A program made the position numbers and the translations under genes. Positions 7,166-15,273 of a stretch of DNA of 53,148 nt are shown here, piece by piece. Position 1 is the first letter of the stretch, and each line of letters opens with the position of its first letter. The notes below the pieces were generated by a model. The model had not been told where the DNA came from, searched no databases, and was given only the letters and a program-made list of their open reading frames with translations. The DNA is from an uncultured beta proteobacterium (GTDB lineage Bacteria; Pseudomonadota; Gammaproteobacteria; Burkholderiales; SG8-41), in NCBI GenBank assembly GCA_902825845.1, contig CADECM010000001.1:6655-59802 (forward strand). The letters run 5' to 3'.

Positions 7166-8038
7166 ATGCGCTGGTTCACAAAACTGCCGCGGGTACTGCT
7201 TGCGGCAGTTTTGTTTTTGGCGGTGCCGGTTGCGACGGCCGACGTTGCTGTGCCGCCGCTGCAGACGCGGGTTACCGATCTCACCGCCACACTGTCCGCG
7301 GATCAGGCCGCGGCGCTGGAAGCCAAACTCGCCGCGTTCGAAAAGCGCAAGGGCAGCCAGCTGGCAGTGCTGCTGGTGCCGACCACGCAGCCGGAAACCG
7401 TCGAGCAGTACGCGATTCGTGTCGCCGAGCAGTGGAAGCTCGGCCGCAAGGGTGTGGACGACGGCGCGCTGCTGCTGATCGCCAAGGACGACCGCAAGCT
7501 GCGTATTGAAGTCGGACGCGGTCTGGAAGGCGTGTTGCCCGATGCCTACAGCAAGCGCATCATCAGCGACGACATCGCGCCGGCGTTCAAGCGCGGCGAT
7601 TTCAATGGCGGCATCAACGCGGGCGTCGATCGCATGATAAGGCTCGTGGATGGCGAACCCTTGCCGCCGCCCAGGCAGGTCAACCGCGGCGCGTCCTCGC
7701 ATTTTGATGTGGGCAGCGCGCTGGTATGGGGCGGCCTGCTGGTATTGTTTGTCGGTGGTTTTTTGCGCCGTGTCTTCGGCCGCTTTCTGGGTTCGCTGTT
7801 TACCGGCGGTATCGCCGGCGGCAGCGCGCTGGCATTGGGTGCAGGCATGGCTGGCGGCATATTTCTTGGCGTCATCGTGTTTGTGATCAGCCTGATCGGT
7901 CTTTCAATGCTGGGCGGTGGCGGTGGGTATCGCGGCGGCGGTTGGGGTGGTGGTGGCGGCAGCTGGAGTGGCGGCGGGGGCGGATGGAGCGGCGGCGGTG
8001 GCGATTTCGGCGGTGGCGGCGCCTCGGGTAGCTGGTAG
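7166..8038 (+). CDS. TPM-domain membrane protein (YgcG family) with Gly-rich tail
   Basis: A 290-residue envelope protein. I start it at the ATG on 7166, where a signal peptide begins (MRWFTKLPRVLLAAVLFLAV, cleavage after ATA). The TPM domain covers about residues 30-165 (VTDLTATLSADQAAALEAKL; LRIEVGRGLEGVLPDA is its best-conserved block). Two hydrophobic segments follow between about residues 190 and 250. The last 40 residues are almost entirely Gly with Trp and Ser, as usual in this family. The role is unproven; TPM proteins have been linked to photosystem repair in plants and envelope functions in bacteria. It forms a trio with lemA and the next TPM gene. Confidence 0.88.
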   Translation: MRWFTKLPRVLLAAVLFLAVPVATADVAVPPLQTRVTDLTATLSADQAAALEAKLAAFEKRKGSQLAVLLVPTTQPETVEQYAIRVAEQWKLGRKGVDDGALLLIAKDDRKLRIEVGRGLEGVLPDAYSKRIISDDIAPAFKRGDFNGGINAGVDRMIRLVDGEPLPPPRQVNRGASSHFDVGSALVWGGLLVLFVGGFLRRVFGRFLGSLFTGGIAGGSALALGAGMAGGIFLGVIVFVISLIGLSMLGGGGGYRGGGWGGGGGSWSGGGGGWSGGGGDFGGGGASGSW

Positions 8039-8048
8039 CATTATTTCG

Positions 8049-8076
8049 TAAGTATATGTTTATAAACAGATTTTTA
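8049..8076 (+). repeat. AT-rich dispersed motif over the start codon of the second TPM gene, copy 4
   Basis: It reads TAAGTATATGTTTATAAAC, then AGATTTTTA. The core TGTTTATAAACA is a perfect palindrome, and 11 of 14 base pairs of the full 28-mer are symmetric, the best dyad of all copies. The gene's ATG (8056-8058) is bases 8-10 of the motif. Confidence 0.85.
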
Positions 8077-8553
8077 AAACACATTCTGACGCCTGACTGG
8101 TTCGCACGGCGTGCGATGACGCCGGCGATGCTGTCGCGTATTGGGGCAGCGATCCAGCGCTCGGAGGCCGCGCATCGCGGTGAGATCCGCTTCGCTATGG
8201 AAGGCGCACTGGCACCGGCGCCGCTGCTGCGCGGACTCACGCCACGCGCTCGCGCTGTCGAAGTGTTTTCCGATCTGCGGGTGTGGGACACCGAAGAAAA
8301 CACGGGCGTGCTGGTGTACCTGCAACTCATCGATCGCGATTTCGAAATCGTTGCCGATCGCGGCATCTGCGCCTTTGTGCAACAGGCACAGTGGGAAGCG
8401 ATTTGCGCGCGCATGGAGGCGGCCTTTCGTGCTGGCCGTTTCGAAGATGGCGTGATCATCGGACTGAACGAAATCACCGCGCTGCTGACGCAGCATTTTC
8501 CCGCGCGCGCAAACAATCCCAACGAGTTGCCGAACAAGCCTGTGGTGTTGTAG
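8056..8553 (+). CDS. TPM-domain protein, signal-peptide-less
   Basis: A 165-residue protein with a TPM-like domain: AIQRSEAAHRGEIRFAMEGA, then ARAVEVFSDLRVWDTEENTG, VLVYLQLIDRDFEIVADRGI and FEDGVIIGLNEI. It lacks a signal peptide and the Gly-rich tail of its upstream neighbour, so it is probably the cytoplasmic or peripheral third member of the lemA-TPM-TPM set. The first seven or eight codons (MFINRFLK) are supplied by a copy of the dispersed AT-rich motif, which also covers the ribosome binding region. No Shine-Dalgarno can be seen, so translation may depend on coupling or on the AT-rich leader. Confidence 0.85.
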   Translation: MFINRFLKHILTPDWFARRAMTPAMLSRIGAAIQRSEAAHRGEIRFAMEGALAPAPLLRGLTPRARAVEVFSDLRVWDTEENTGVLVYLQLIDRDFEIVADRGICAFVQQAQWEAICARMEAAFRAGRFEDGVIIGLNEITALLTQHFPARANNPNELPNKPVVL

Positions 8554-8657
8554 CCGACGGCTGCGTCGCGGTGCGGCCGGCGGAACCGTTGTCAACCCGA
8601 TGTTGCCGCCCCGCGTTTGCGCTGGATGCCGTACATCAAAGCGGCGCCGGGGAAAAC

Positions 8658-9701
8658 ATGAGCCATCCTGATGCCGCCGCCAGCGCGCTGGAAGAATCAA
8701 TCACGCTGCAGCAGGCGAAGAAGCTGATTCAATGCATGGCGCACGAGCAGAGCTTTTTGCTGCTGGCGCCGCCCGGCGTGGGCAAATCCGACATGGTGGT
8801 GCAGGCGGCGCGCGAAGCAAACCTGCCGTGCCGCTCGCTGCTCGGCACGCAGATCGCGCCGGAAGACGTGAGCGGCATCCCGCGCATCGTGGGCGAACGT
8901 TCGGTGTTCTGTCCGCCGCGCATTCTGCTGCCGGAACGTCCCGAACCGTTTTGCCTGTTTCTCGACGAACTGCCGGCGTGCGCGCCCGATGTGCAAAAGG
9001 CGTTCTACTCGCTGTTGCTGGAACGGCGTCTCGGCGAGCACCAATTGCCCGCGGGTACCTGGGTGGTTGCCGCGGGCAACCGCATGCAGGACCGCGCGCT
9101 GGTGCGCGCGATGAGTTCGGCGCTGGTGAACCGGGTGACAATTCTCAATGTGCGCGTGGATCACGATGAATGGCATGCGTGGGCGGCAAAGAGCGGCGTG
9201 CGGCCCGAGATATTGAGCTTTGTTCGCGCCATGCCGGACGCGCTGATGCGTCCGGTGCCGGCCGACCCGGTGCCGTTTTCCACGCCACGCGCGTGGGCGC
9301 TGCTGTCGCGCGCGCTGGATCTGGCGCAGGGCGCGGGCGTGCTGACGCGCGAGACGCGCCGCGCACTGGCCTTTGGCCGCTTGTCCTCGGAAGATGCGGC
9401 GGTGTTCTGCGCGCTGGCCGAAGAACTGATTGGCGTGATGCAGCCGCCGGTGTTCTACGTCGAACACCCGCAGGCGCTGCCCAAGAGCGATGCAGGGCGC
9501 TGGTTTGTGCTGAACTGCATACGGCAGCAGGTGCGCGACGAAACGCTCAGCGGCATCAAGCCGCGCGTGATCGAGCGCTTCCTGCGCAGCCTCCCGCCCG
9601 AGCATCAACTCACACTGCTCACCGATCTGGTCGCACAATGGGGCGCATTGGGGGCGGACAAGGCGATGTTTGATCTGCTGAAAAACGTGGCACGTTTCTG
9701 A
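8658..9701 (+). CDS. MoxR-type AAA+ ATPase
   Basis: A 347-residue AAA+ ATPase. Walker A is APPGVGKS near residues 37-44 and Walker B is CLFLDELPA near residue 100. A sensor-1-like Asn follows in WVVAAGNRMQD. Only the start at 8658 places the ATPase domain at the N-terminus, and GGGGA precedes it; an upstream in-frame start at 8283 would read through the preceding gene. MoxR-type ATPases act with VWA-domain partners as chaperone or metal-insertion modules. The next gene, overlapping by one base, is such a partner. The client is unknown; the neighbouring LemA/TPM genes suggest an envelope role. Confidence 0.88.
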   Translation: MSHPDAAASALEESITLQQAKKLIQCMAHEQSFLLLAPPGVGKSDMVVQAAREANLPCRSLLGTQIAPEDVSGIPRIVGERSVFCPPRILLPERPEPFCLFLDELPACAPDVQKAFYSLLLERRLGEHQLPAGTWVVAAGNRMQDRALVRAMSSALVNRVTILNVRVDHDEWHAWAAKSGVRPEILSFVRAMPDALMRPVPADPVPFSTPRAWALLSRALDLAQGAGVLTRETRRALAFGRLSSEDAAVFCALAEELIGVMQPPVFYVEHPQALPKSDAGRWFVLNCIRQQVRDETLSGIKPRVIERFLRSLPPEHQLTLLTDLVAQWGALGADKAMFDLLKNVARF

Positions 9702-10936
9702 TGACCAATGTGTCGACAGCGCGCGATACGCTGGCGCGCATCCAGCGGGGTCTGCGCATGCTCACCGTGCCGTTTCCGCACCTGTCGGGACTGGCCGCGG
9801 CGGCACGCGTGACGATCGACGATCGCGTGCCGACCGTTGGTGTGTTTGCCTCCGGACGCATGATCGCGAACCCGGCATTCATCGCCAGACTCAAGGACAA
9901 TGAGCTGGTGTTCGTGCTGGCGCACGAGATGCTCCACCTCGCGCTGCGCACGCACGACCGCGCGCGCGGCGCCGACCGCCTGCAGTTCAATTACGCGCAT
10001 GACTACATCATCAACGACATGCTGCGTGCGGAACTGGGTTTTCAGCAGATTCCCGCGGGTGGTCTCGACATGCCCGGCGCGCGTGACAAATCCGCGGAGC
10101 GGATTCTGATCGAGATGCGCAGAAATGCCGCGCATACGCCATCCAGAACGCGCGTGTTTGATGGCGAGGCCACCACGCTGCAACGCGTGTTTCAGCCGGG
10201 CGAGGGCGCCGGGGATGCCGGCGACGTGTTGGACGGCACGCTTGAAAAGCAACTGTTTCCTGAGACAGCCGCGGAACAATCGGCGCAGGCCGGCGCTGTC
10301 AAGGAACTCGCCGCCAGGGCATTGAGTCTGGCGAAGGCGATGGGCGCGATGAAAGGCATGCGCGGCCTGGGCGAGGGGGCTGAAACGCACACGGCCAATG
10401 CGCTGCGCGGACTGTATCGCACGCCGTGGGAAGCCGCATTGCAGCGCTGGCTGGAATCGGTGGCGCCGGGCGAGCGCACGTTTACACGCCCGTCGCGGCG
10501 TGGGGAGGCCTGCGCGGACGGCGTGCTTGCCGGCCGCCGTCGTGAAGGCTGGATGCTGAATGTCATCCTCGACACCAGCGGTTCCATGAGTGAGGCGATA
10601 CCACGTGCACTCGGCGCGATCGCCGATTTTTGCACCGCGGCGGGCGTGGACCAGGTACGGATTACCCAGTGTGATACCGCGGTAACCCGCGACGAGTGCG
10701 TCGATCCCGCGCAACTGGAAGCGTACACGGTGAGTGGCTACGGCGGCAGCGACCTCACGCCGGCCATGGCGCATCTGGCGGCCGATCCGCAGGTGCGCGC
10801 GGCGATGGTGATCACCGACGGCGACATCGACTATGCGCGCGAAGCGCCGCCGTTCAGCGTACTGTGGGTGCTGCCGCAGGGATCAGGTGTCGGCTTTGCG
10901 CCGCCGTACGGCCGCGTGGTGTGGATGTCAGAATAA
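9701..10936 (+). CDS. VWA-like metallopeptidase-domain protein, partner of the AAA+ ATPase
   Basis: A 411-residue protein of the DUF2201 type with two parts. The N-terminal putative metallopeptidase domain contains the zinc-binding helix HEMLH at residues 75-79 (in VLAHEMLHLALRTH). The C-terminal VWA-like domain has the MIDAS motif DTSGS starting at residue 291 (NVILDTSGSMSEA) and TDGDIDYA further on. Whether it cleaves protein is not established for the family. It overlaps the ATPase gene by one base, so the two are translationally coupled. Its stop codon runs into a copy of the AT-rich motif, which fills most of the gap to the LCCL gene. Confidence 0.85.
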   Translation: MTNVSTARDTLARIQRGLRMLTVPFPHLSGLAAAARVTIDDRVPTVGVFASGRMIANPAFIARLKDNELVFVLAHEMLHLALRTHDRARGADRLQFNYAHDYIINDMLRAELGFQQIPAGGLDMPGARDKSAERILIEMRRNAAHTPSRTRVFDGEATTLQRVFQPGEGAGDAGDVLDGTLEKQLFPETAAEQSAQAGAVKELAARALSLAKAMGAMKGMRGLGEGAETHTANALRGLYRTPWEAALQRWLESVAPGERTFTRPSRRGEACADGVLAGRRREGWMLNVILDTSGSMSEAIPRALGAIADFCTAAGVDQVRITQCDTAVTRDECVDPAQLEAYTVSGYGGSDLTPAMAHLAADPQVRAAMVITDGDIDYAREAPPFSVLWVLPQGSGVGFAPPYGRVVWMSE

Positions 10937-10962
10937 AAAAACTATTTAAAAACATATAGTTA
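10935..10962 (-). repeat. AT-rich dispersed motif at the stop codon of the VWA gene, copy 5
   Basis: On the minus strand it reads TAACTATATGTTTTTAAAT, then AGTTTTTTT. It overlaps the last two bases of the preceding stop codon and ends 11 bases before the next start. Confidence 0.85.
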
Positions 10963-10973
10963 GGTAAACCGCG

Positions 10974-11360
10974 ATGAAAGTCATACAGGAACTCGTGGGC
11001 TATTTCGAGCGCAAAGGCAAACTCTCGCCGAGGCAATTACGAAAATTGCTGGATCAGGGTTTCGTCGCGGCGGATGCGCCGGCGAACATGGTCGACCTGT
11101 GCGATGCGGTGGGTGCGGCGTATTACTTTCGCGTCGAAGGCGCGGTCGAAGGGCCGGTGTGGGGCACCGATGTCTACACCGGCGATTCCATGCTGGCGCC
11201 GGCAGCGGTGCACGCCGGTGTAGTGAAGGCGGGCGAAAGCGCAATCATCAAAGTACGCGTGGTGCGGCCACCGACGAAGTTTCAGGGCATGGCGCGCAAT
11301 GGCGTGACCAGCAACGACTTTGGCCGCTACGGCACGGCGTACAGGGTGCAACGCGTTTGA
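10974..11360 (+). CDS. LCCL-domain protein
   Basis: A 128-residue protein. The C-terminal two thirds match an LCCL domain: VWGTDVYTGDSMLAPAAVHA, then GVVKAGESAIIKVRVVRPPT, and the closing RNGVTSNDFGRYGTAYRV. LCCL domains are extracellular-type modules of unclear function. This one has no signal peptide and lacks the cysteines of eukaryotic versions, as bacterial members often do. Residues 1-40 (YFERKGKLSPRQLRKLLDQG) form a separate helical piece. It may belong with the AAA+/VWA pair immediately upstream. It stands just after a copy of the AT-rich motif, and no Shine-Dalgarno is clear. Confidence 0.75.
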   Translation: MKVIQELVGYFERKGKLSPRQLRKLLDQGFVAADAPANMVDLCDAVGAAYYFRVEGAVEGPVWGTDVYTGDSMLAPAAVHAGVVKAGESAIIKVRVVRPPTKFQGMARNGVTSNDFGRYGTAYRVQRV

Positions 11361-11440
11361 GGAGATGACTGTCAGTGTGGGCACGCCGCTCCGCACGAGG
11401 GTCGGCGGTTGACTGTTCGCCGGGCCGGGGATACTGTGCC

Positions 11441-11459
11441 GTCTCCTAACAGGGGAGAC
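11441..11459 (+). promoter_or_regulatory. Hairpin enclosing the ribosome binding site of the ThDP enzyme gene
   Basis: GTCTCC (11441-11446) pairs perfectly with GGAGAC (11454-11459) across the loop TAACAGG. The right arm is the Shine-Dalgarno for the ATG at 11464, so folding would hide it. Confidence 0.4.
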
Positions 11460-11463
11460 ACTC

Positions 11464-13011
11464 ATGAACGGCGCAGAAAGTCTGGTTCGTACGTTGCTGA
11501 AGGGCGGGGTGGATGTGTGCTTCGCCAATCCCGGCACTTCCGAAATGCATTTTGTCGGCGCGCTGGACCGGGTGGAAGGCATGCGCTGCGTGCTGGGACT
11601 GTTCGAGGGCGTGTGCAGCGGCGCAGCCGACGGCTACTACCGCATGACCGACAAGCCCGCCTCAACGTTACTGCATCTGGGTCCCGGCCTCGCCAACGCC
11701 GCGGCGAATCTGCACAACGCCAAGAAAGCGGGCTCGGGCATTGTGAATATCGTGGGCGAGCATGCGCTGTATCACATCCAGTACGACACGCCGCTCACGG
11801 CGGATATCGAAGGCATCGCGCGGCCGTTTTCGCACTGGGTGAAAACCTCGCCCACCTCAAAGACGGTTGCGGCCGACGGCGCGCTGGCTATACAGGCGGC
11901 GCGCGTCGCGCCAGGCCAGATTGCCACGCTCATTCTGCCCGCAGACACCGCCTGGGGCGAAGCTGACGGCATCGCGGACACACCGGAAACGCCGGGTCCG
12001 AAGGCTCCGACCAGCGATGCCGTGGTTGCTGCCGCCAAGGCGCTGCAACAGGGCAACGCGTCGATGCTGTTTCTCGGCGGTAGGGCGCTGCGCGCGCGCG
12101 GCCTCGAACTGGCCGGCAAGATTGCCGCCAAGACCGGTTGCCGCGTGCAGGCGGCGGGCGGCACCGCGCGCATCGAGCGCGGCGCCGGGCGCGTGCCCAC
12201 GCTGCGCCTGCACTTTGTGATCGAGACCGCGCAGGAGCAGCTCAAGGGCACGACGAAAATGGTGCTGGTTGGCGCCAAGGCGCCCGCCGCGTTTTTTGCG
12301 TATCCCGGCAAGCCCAGCGTGCTCACGCCCGAGGGATGTGAAACCACCACGCTGTGTCCGGTGGAAGGGGATCCGATTGCCTCGCTCGAAGCGCTGGCCG
12401 CGGAACTGGGCGCGCTCAATGAAAAAGTGACCGGTGCGGCACAGGCCAAGCGTCCTGAAAAGCCGAGCGGAAAATTCACGCTTGAAGGTCTGGGCATGGC
12501 GCTGGGCGCCACCATGCCGGAAGGCGCCATCGTGGTGGACGAATCGGTCACCACGGGACGCGGCTTCTTTCCGTACAGTGCGGGCGCGCCGCCCCATGAC
12601 TGGCTCAACAACATGGGGGGTTCGATTGGATTCGGCACGCCGGTTGCGGTGGGTGCCGCGGTGGCTTGTCCCAATCGCAAGGTGATCGCGATGGTGGGCG
12701 ACGGCAGCGCCATGTACACCATCCAGTCGCTGTGGACCATGGCGCGCGAAGGTCTGGATATCTGCGTGATGATTTTTTCCAACCGTTCCTACAATATTCT
12801 CTATAGCCAGCTGGCCAGCGTCGGTGCGCCGAACCCGGGGCCGCGCGCCATCGATATGCTGACGCTGGACCGGCCCACCATCGATTTTGCCGGCATGGCG
12901 AAAAGTCTCGGCATGCCGAGCGTGCAGGTGCGTGATCTGGATGAATTGACCAAGCAACTGTCCCATGCGATGGCGCACCGGGGGCCGTACCTGATTGACG
13001 TCGTGATGTAG
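11464..13011 (+). CDS. ThDP-dependent enzyme, acetolactate synthase large-subunit-like
   Basis: A 515-residue thiamin-diphosphate enzyme. The activating glutamate is E48 in LFEGVCSGAADGYYRM. The Mg-ThDP motif starts GDG at residues 412-414 (MVGDGSAMYTIQSLWT) and closes at FSNRSYN about 28 residues later. It is shorter than IlvB and resembles the group annotated as acetolactate synthase-like or benzoylformate decarboxylase-like. No IlvN regulatory subunit follows, so a biosynthetic IlvB role is unlikely; a 2-oxo-acid decarboxylase or carboligase is more plausible. The ribosome binding site AGGGGAGA lies in a hairpin. Its 3' end faces the convergent VOC gene. Confidence 0.85.
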   Translation: MNGAESLVRTLLKGGVDVCFANPGTSEMHFVGALDRVEGMRCVLGLFEGVCSGAADGYYRMTDKPASTLLHLGPGLANAAANLHNAKKAGSGIVNIVGEHALYHIQYDTPLTADIEGIARPFSHWVKTSPTSKTVAADGALAIQAARVAPGQIATLILPADTAWGEADGIADTPETPGPKAPTSDAVVAAAKALQQGNASMLFLGGRALRARGLELAGKIAAKTGCRVQAAGGTARIERGAGRVPTLRLHFVIETAQEQLKGTTKMVLVGAKAPAAFFAYPGKPSVLTPEGCETTTLCPVEGDPIASLEALAAELGALNEKVTGAAQAKRPEKPSGKFTLEGLGMALGATMPEGAIVVDESVTTGRGFFPYSAGAPPHDWLNNMGGSIGFGTPVAVGAAVACPNRKVIAMVGDGSAMYTIQSLWTMAREGLDICVMIFSNRSYNILYSQLASVGAPNPGPRAIDMLTLDRPTIDFAGMAKSLGMPSVQVRDLDELTKQLSHAMAHRGPYLIDVVM

Positions 13012-13024
13012 GCAGCGCTTTGCG

Positions 13025-13510
13025 TCAGGCCCGTTTTGCGGCCTGCCACTGATCCAGCTTGCCGCGCGCGTTGTTGGTGGTGCGGTCCATGGCACTGTCG
13101 TGTCCCGGCATTTTGGCGGTGAGTTCGATCACGTAGCCGTTCGGGTCGCGAAAATATACGGAATGCAAAAAGCCGTGATCGGTAATGCCGCGGGTGTGGA
13201 TGCCTGCGGCTTTGCCTTTGGCGCGCATGGCCGTCAGCGTGGCTTCGTCGACTTCGAGCGCGATGTGCAGATCGAAGTCGTGCTGTTCCTTGAATTCGAA
13301 CGGCTGGCCGGGTGCCTCGAAGAACGCCAGATACGAGCCGTCGCCCATCTCATAAAACGAGTGCAGCACGCTGGCATCTCGGCCGGTTTTGGTCTGCTTG
13401 ATTTCGAAGGCTTCGGCCAGCGGCAGACCGAGAAAATCCTCATAGAATTTGCGCGTCTCTTCCGAGTCGCGGCAGCGATAGGCGTTATGGTGCAGTCCGC
13501 GGATGGTCAT
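13025..13510 (-). CDS. VOC-family (glyoxalase/dioxygenase-like) protein
   Basis: A 161-residue vicinal-oxygen-chelate protein. It has the paired beta-alpha-beta modules: IRGLHHNAYRCRDSEETRKF YEDFLGLPL at the N-terminus and ITDHGFLHSVYFRDPNGYVI ELT near residue 130. Likely metal ligands are the N-terminal His of HHNAYR, a His in DFDLHIALEV and the Glu of VIELT. I choose the ATG at 13510 because GGGAGGAACCC precedes it; the longer reading frame adds 18 unconserved residues. The substrate is unknown. It lies 13 bases from the GST gene on the same strand, so a glutathione- or ring-cleavage-related role is possible. Confidence 0.85.
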   Translation of the reverse strand: MTIRGLHHNAYRCRDSEETRKFYEDFLGLPLAEAFEIKQTKTGRDASVLHSFYEMGDGSYLAFFEAPGQPFEFKEQHDFDLHIALEVDEATLTAMRAKGKAAGIHTRGITDHGFLHSVYFRDPNGYVIELTAKMPGHDSAMDRTTNNARGKLDQWQAAKRA

Positions 13511-13523
13511 GGGTTCCTCCCTG

Positions 13524-14201
13524 TTACAGGGCGACAAACCTGCCGTCCTTGTAGGCGCCGACAAAATACTGGTAGAAGCCTTCGTTCACTTTTGCCCAGT
13601 TTGGTCGCGCTTTCATGGCATTGATCCAGCGCGTGACGTTGGGATACGCGTCAAACTTGAGGTGTACGACTTCGCCCAGCGTCAGGAAGCACACGCCCAG
13701 ATAATCGGCCAGCGTGATGGCGTCGCCACAGACAAAGGGCTTGCCGGCACCGAGCAGGTTTTGATCGAGGATGCCAAGCCAGTGTTTGGATTTCTGTTGC
13801 GCGCGCGCCAGCACCGCACTTTGCACGACGGCATCGCTGTAGATGTAGTCGGGCAGGGTTTGTCCGTAGGTCATGCCGTAACCCAGGTCGCGATAGAGTC
13901 CGGTATTGAACCAGTCCATCATTTCGTTGACGCGGGCGCGCTGCCGTTCATCCGTGGGATAGGCGCGCGAGCCGCATTTTTCAGCCAGGTATTTCAGGAT
14001 CGCCGAGCTTTCGGTCAGACGAAAATCGCCGTCTTCCAGCGTTGGCACCTGGCCGCTGGGATTGATCGCGAGATAGGTCGGCTGCCGGTGTTCGCCCTTG
14101 AACAGGTCGATCACCTGTGTTTCGAGCTGCAGCCCGTGGTCCGCGGCAAACAACATCACGGGGCGGCTCACCGTCGACACCGGGTGATAATACAGTTTCA
14201 T
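13524..14201 (-). CDS. Glutathione S-transferase family protein
   Basis: A 225-residue GST with an N-terminal thioredoxin-like domain (KLYYHPVSTVSRPVMLFAAD; the cis-proline motif NPSGQVPTLEDG; TESSAILKYLAEK) and a C-terminal all-helical domain (PFVCGDAITLADYLGVCFLT). The set of motifs resembles theta-type GSTs. The gene precedes the VOC gene and is probably co-transcribed with it. A copy of the AT-rich motif stands directly upstream (14210-14237), leaving only AGAGAT as a weak ribosome binding site. Confidence 0.88.
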   Translation of the reverse strand: MKLYYHPVSTVSRPVMLFAADHGLQLETQVIDLFKGEHRQPTYLAINPSGQVPTLEDGDFRLTESSAILKYLAEKCGSRAYPTDERQRARVNEMMDWFNTGLYRDLGYGMTYGQTLPDYIYSDAVVQSAVLARAQQKSKHWLGILDQNLLGAGKPFVCGDAITLADYLGVCFLTLGEVVHLKFDAYPNVTRWINAMKARPNWAKVNEGFYQYFVGAYKDGRFVAL

Positions 14202-14209
14202 GGCGATCT

Positions 14210-14237
14210 CTAAAAAGTGTTTAAAAACAGATGGTTA
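14210..14237 (-). repeat. AT-rich dispersed motif upstream of the GST gene, copy 6
   Basis: On the minus strand it reads TAACCATCTGTTTTTAAAC, then ACTTTTTAG. It ends nine bases before the GST start codon, in the same orientation as that gene, and sits between divergent gst and the CbbQ-like gene. Confidence 0.88.
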
Positions 14238-14398
14238 TGGAATTACTATGGGTCGCGCGCTGGTGCCTGCTGTTGGCGCAGGGTGTCTATACCAGATTGC
14301 CGCGAGTTTTGCAGGCGCACCCGTGCATCGCGCGTGCCACGGCAATGTGGATGTTAAGATGTTAAACCCTGCCCATTTAATTGCAATCCGAGGAAGCG

Positions 14399-15247
14399 AT
14401 GAAGACAGCACCAGCGCGCCAGCGTGGCGTCGAGCACGATATTGTTCAAATTCCGCTTGCGGGCGAAACCGCGCCTTATTACGAGCCGCAAGGCAATGAA
14501 GTGGCGGTGTTCGAGGCTGCCTACAAGCGGCGTCTGCCGGTCATGCTCAAGGGCCCCACCGGGTGCGGCAAGACGCGGTTTCTGGAACATATGGCGTTCA
14601 TGCTCAAGCGTCCGTTGGTCACCGTGTCGTGCCATGAAGATCTGACCAGTTCCGATCTGGTCGGACGCTTTTTGCTGGAAGGCGCGGAAACCGTGTGGCA
14701 GGATGGGCCGCTGACGCGCGCGGTGAAGGCCGGCGCGATTTGCTATCTTGACGAAATCGTGGAAGCGCGTACCGATTCCACCGTGGTGATCCACTCGCTG
14801 ACCGACCATCGCCGCAAGCTCACCATCGAGAAAAAAGGCCAGGAAATCGATGCGCATGAGGATTTCATGCTGGTGATTTCGTATAACCCCGGCTATCAGA
14901 CGGTGCTGAAAGACCTGAAGCCGTCGACCAAGCAGCGCTTTATCGGTCTCAATTTCGATTTTCCCACCGAGGAGATCGAACGCAAGATTCTGGTGAGCGA
15001 AGTGCCCGGCTTGTCACATGAGAACGCGCATCAACTGGTGGCCGCGGGCCGCAAGGCGCGCTTGCTGAAGGACCATGGTCTGGAAGAGGCGACGTCAACG
15101 CGCGCGCTGGTGTACGCGGGGTCGATGATCGTGGCCGGACTCGATCCGGTCGCGGCCTGCCAGGTGGCCATGGTCAATCCGATTACGGACGATCCGGAAC
15201 TCGCCGAAGCGCTGATGGAGATTGTCAACGCGCATTTCGCGGTTTAG
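14399..15247 (+). CDS. AAA+ ATPase of the CbbQ/NirQ/NorQ family
   Basis: A 282-residue MoxR-class AAA+ ATPase. Walker A is GPTGCGKT at residues 52-59; Walker B is CYLDEI with the Asp at residue 118. SVNYNPGYQ-like sensor sequence is present as [11 protein letters not shown], and [20 protein letters not shown] is typical of NorQ/CbbQ. The start at 14399 follows AGGAAGCG. With a VWA partner, such ATPases remodel or activate metalloenzymes: Rubisco for CbbQ/CbbO, nitric oxide reductase for NorQ/NorD. Neither target is encoded in this window, so the client is open. Confidence 0.9.
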   Translation: MKTAPARQRGVEHDIVQIPLAGETAPYYEPQGNEVAVFEAAYKRRLPVMLKGPTGCGKTRFLEHMAFMLKRPLVTVSCHEDLTSSDLVGRFLLEGAETVWQDGPLTRAVKAGAICYLDEIVEARTDSTVVIHSLTDHRRKLTIEKKGQEIDAHEDFMLVISYNPGYQTVLKDLKPSTKQRFIGLNFDFPTEEIERKILVSEVPGLSHENAHQLVAAGRKARLLKDHGLEEATSTRALVYAGSMIVAGLDPVAACQVAMVNPITDDPELAEALMEIVNAHFAV

Positions 15248-15273
15248 TCCCTGCAGTTGCCGTTGGATATGCC

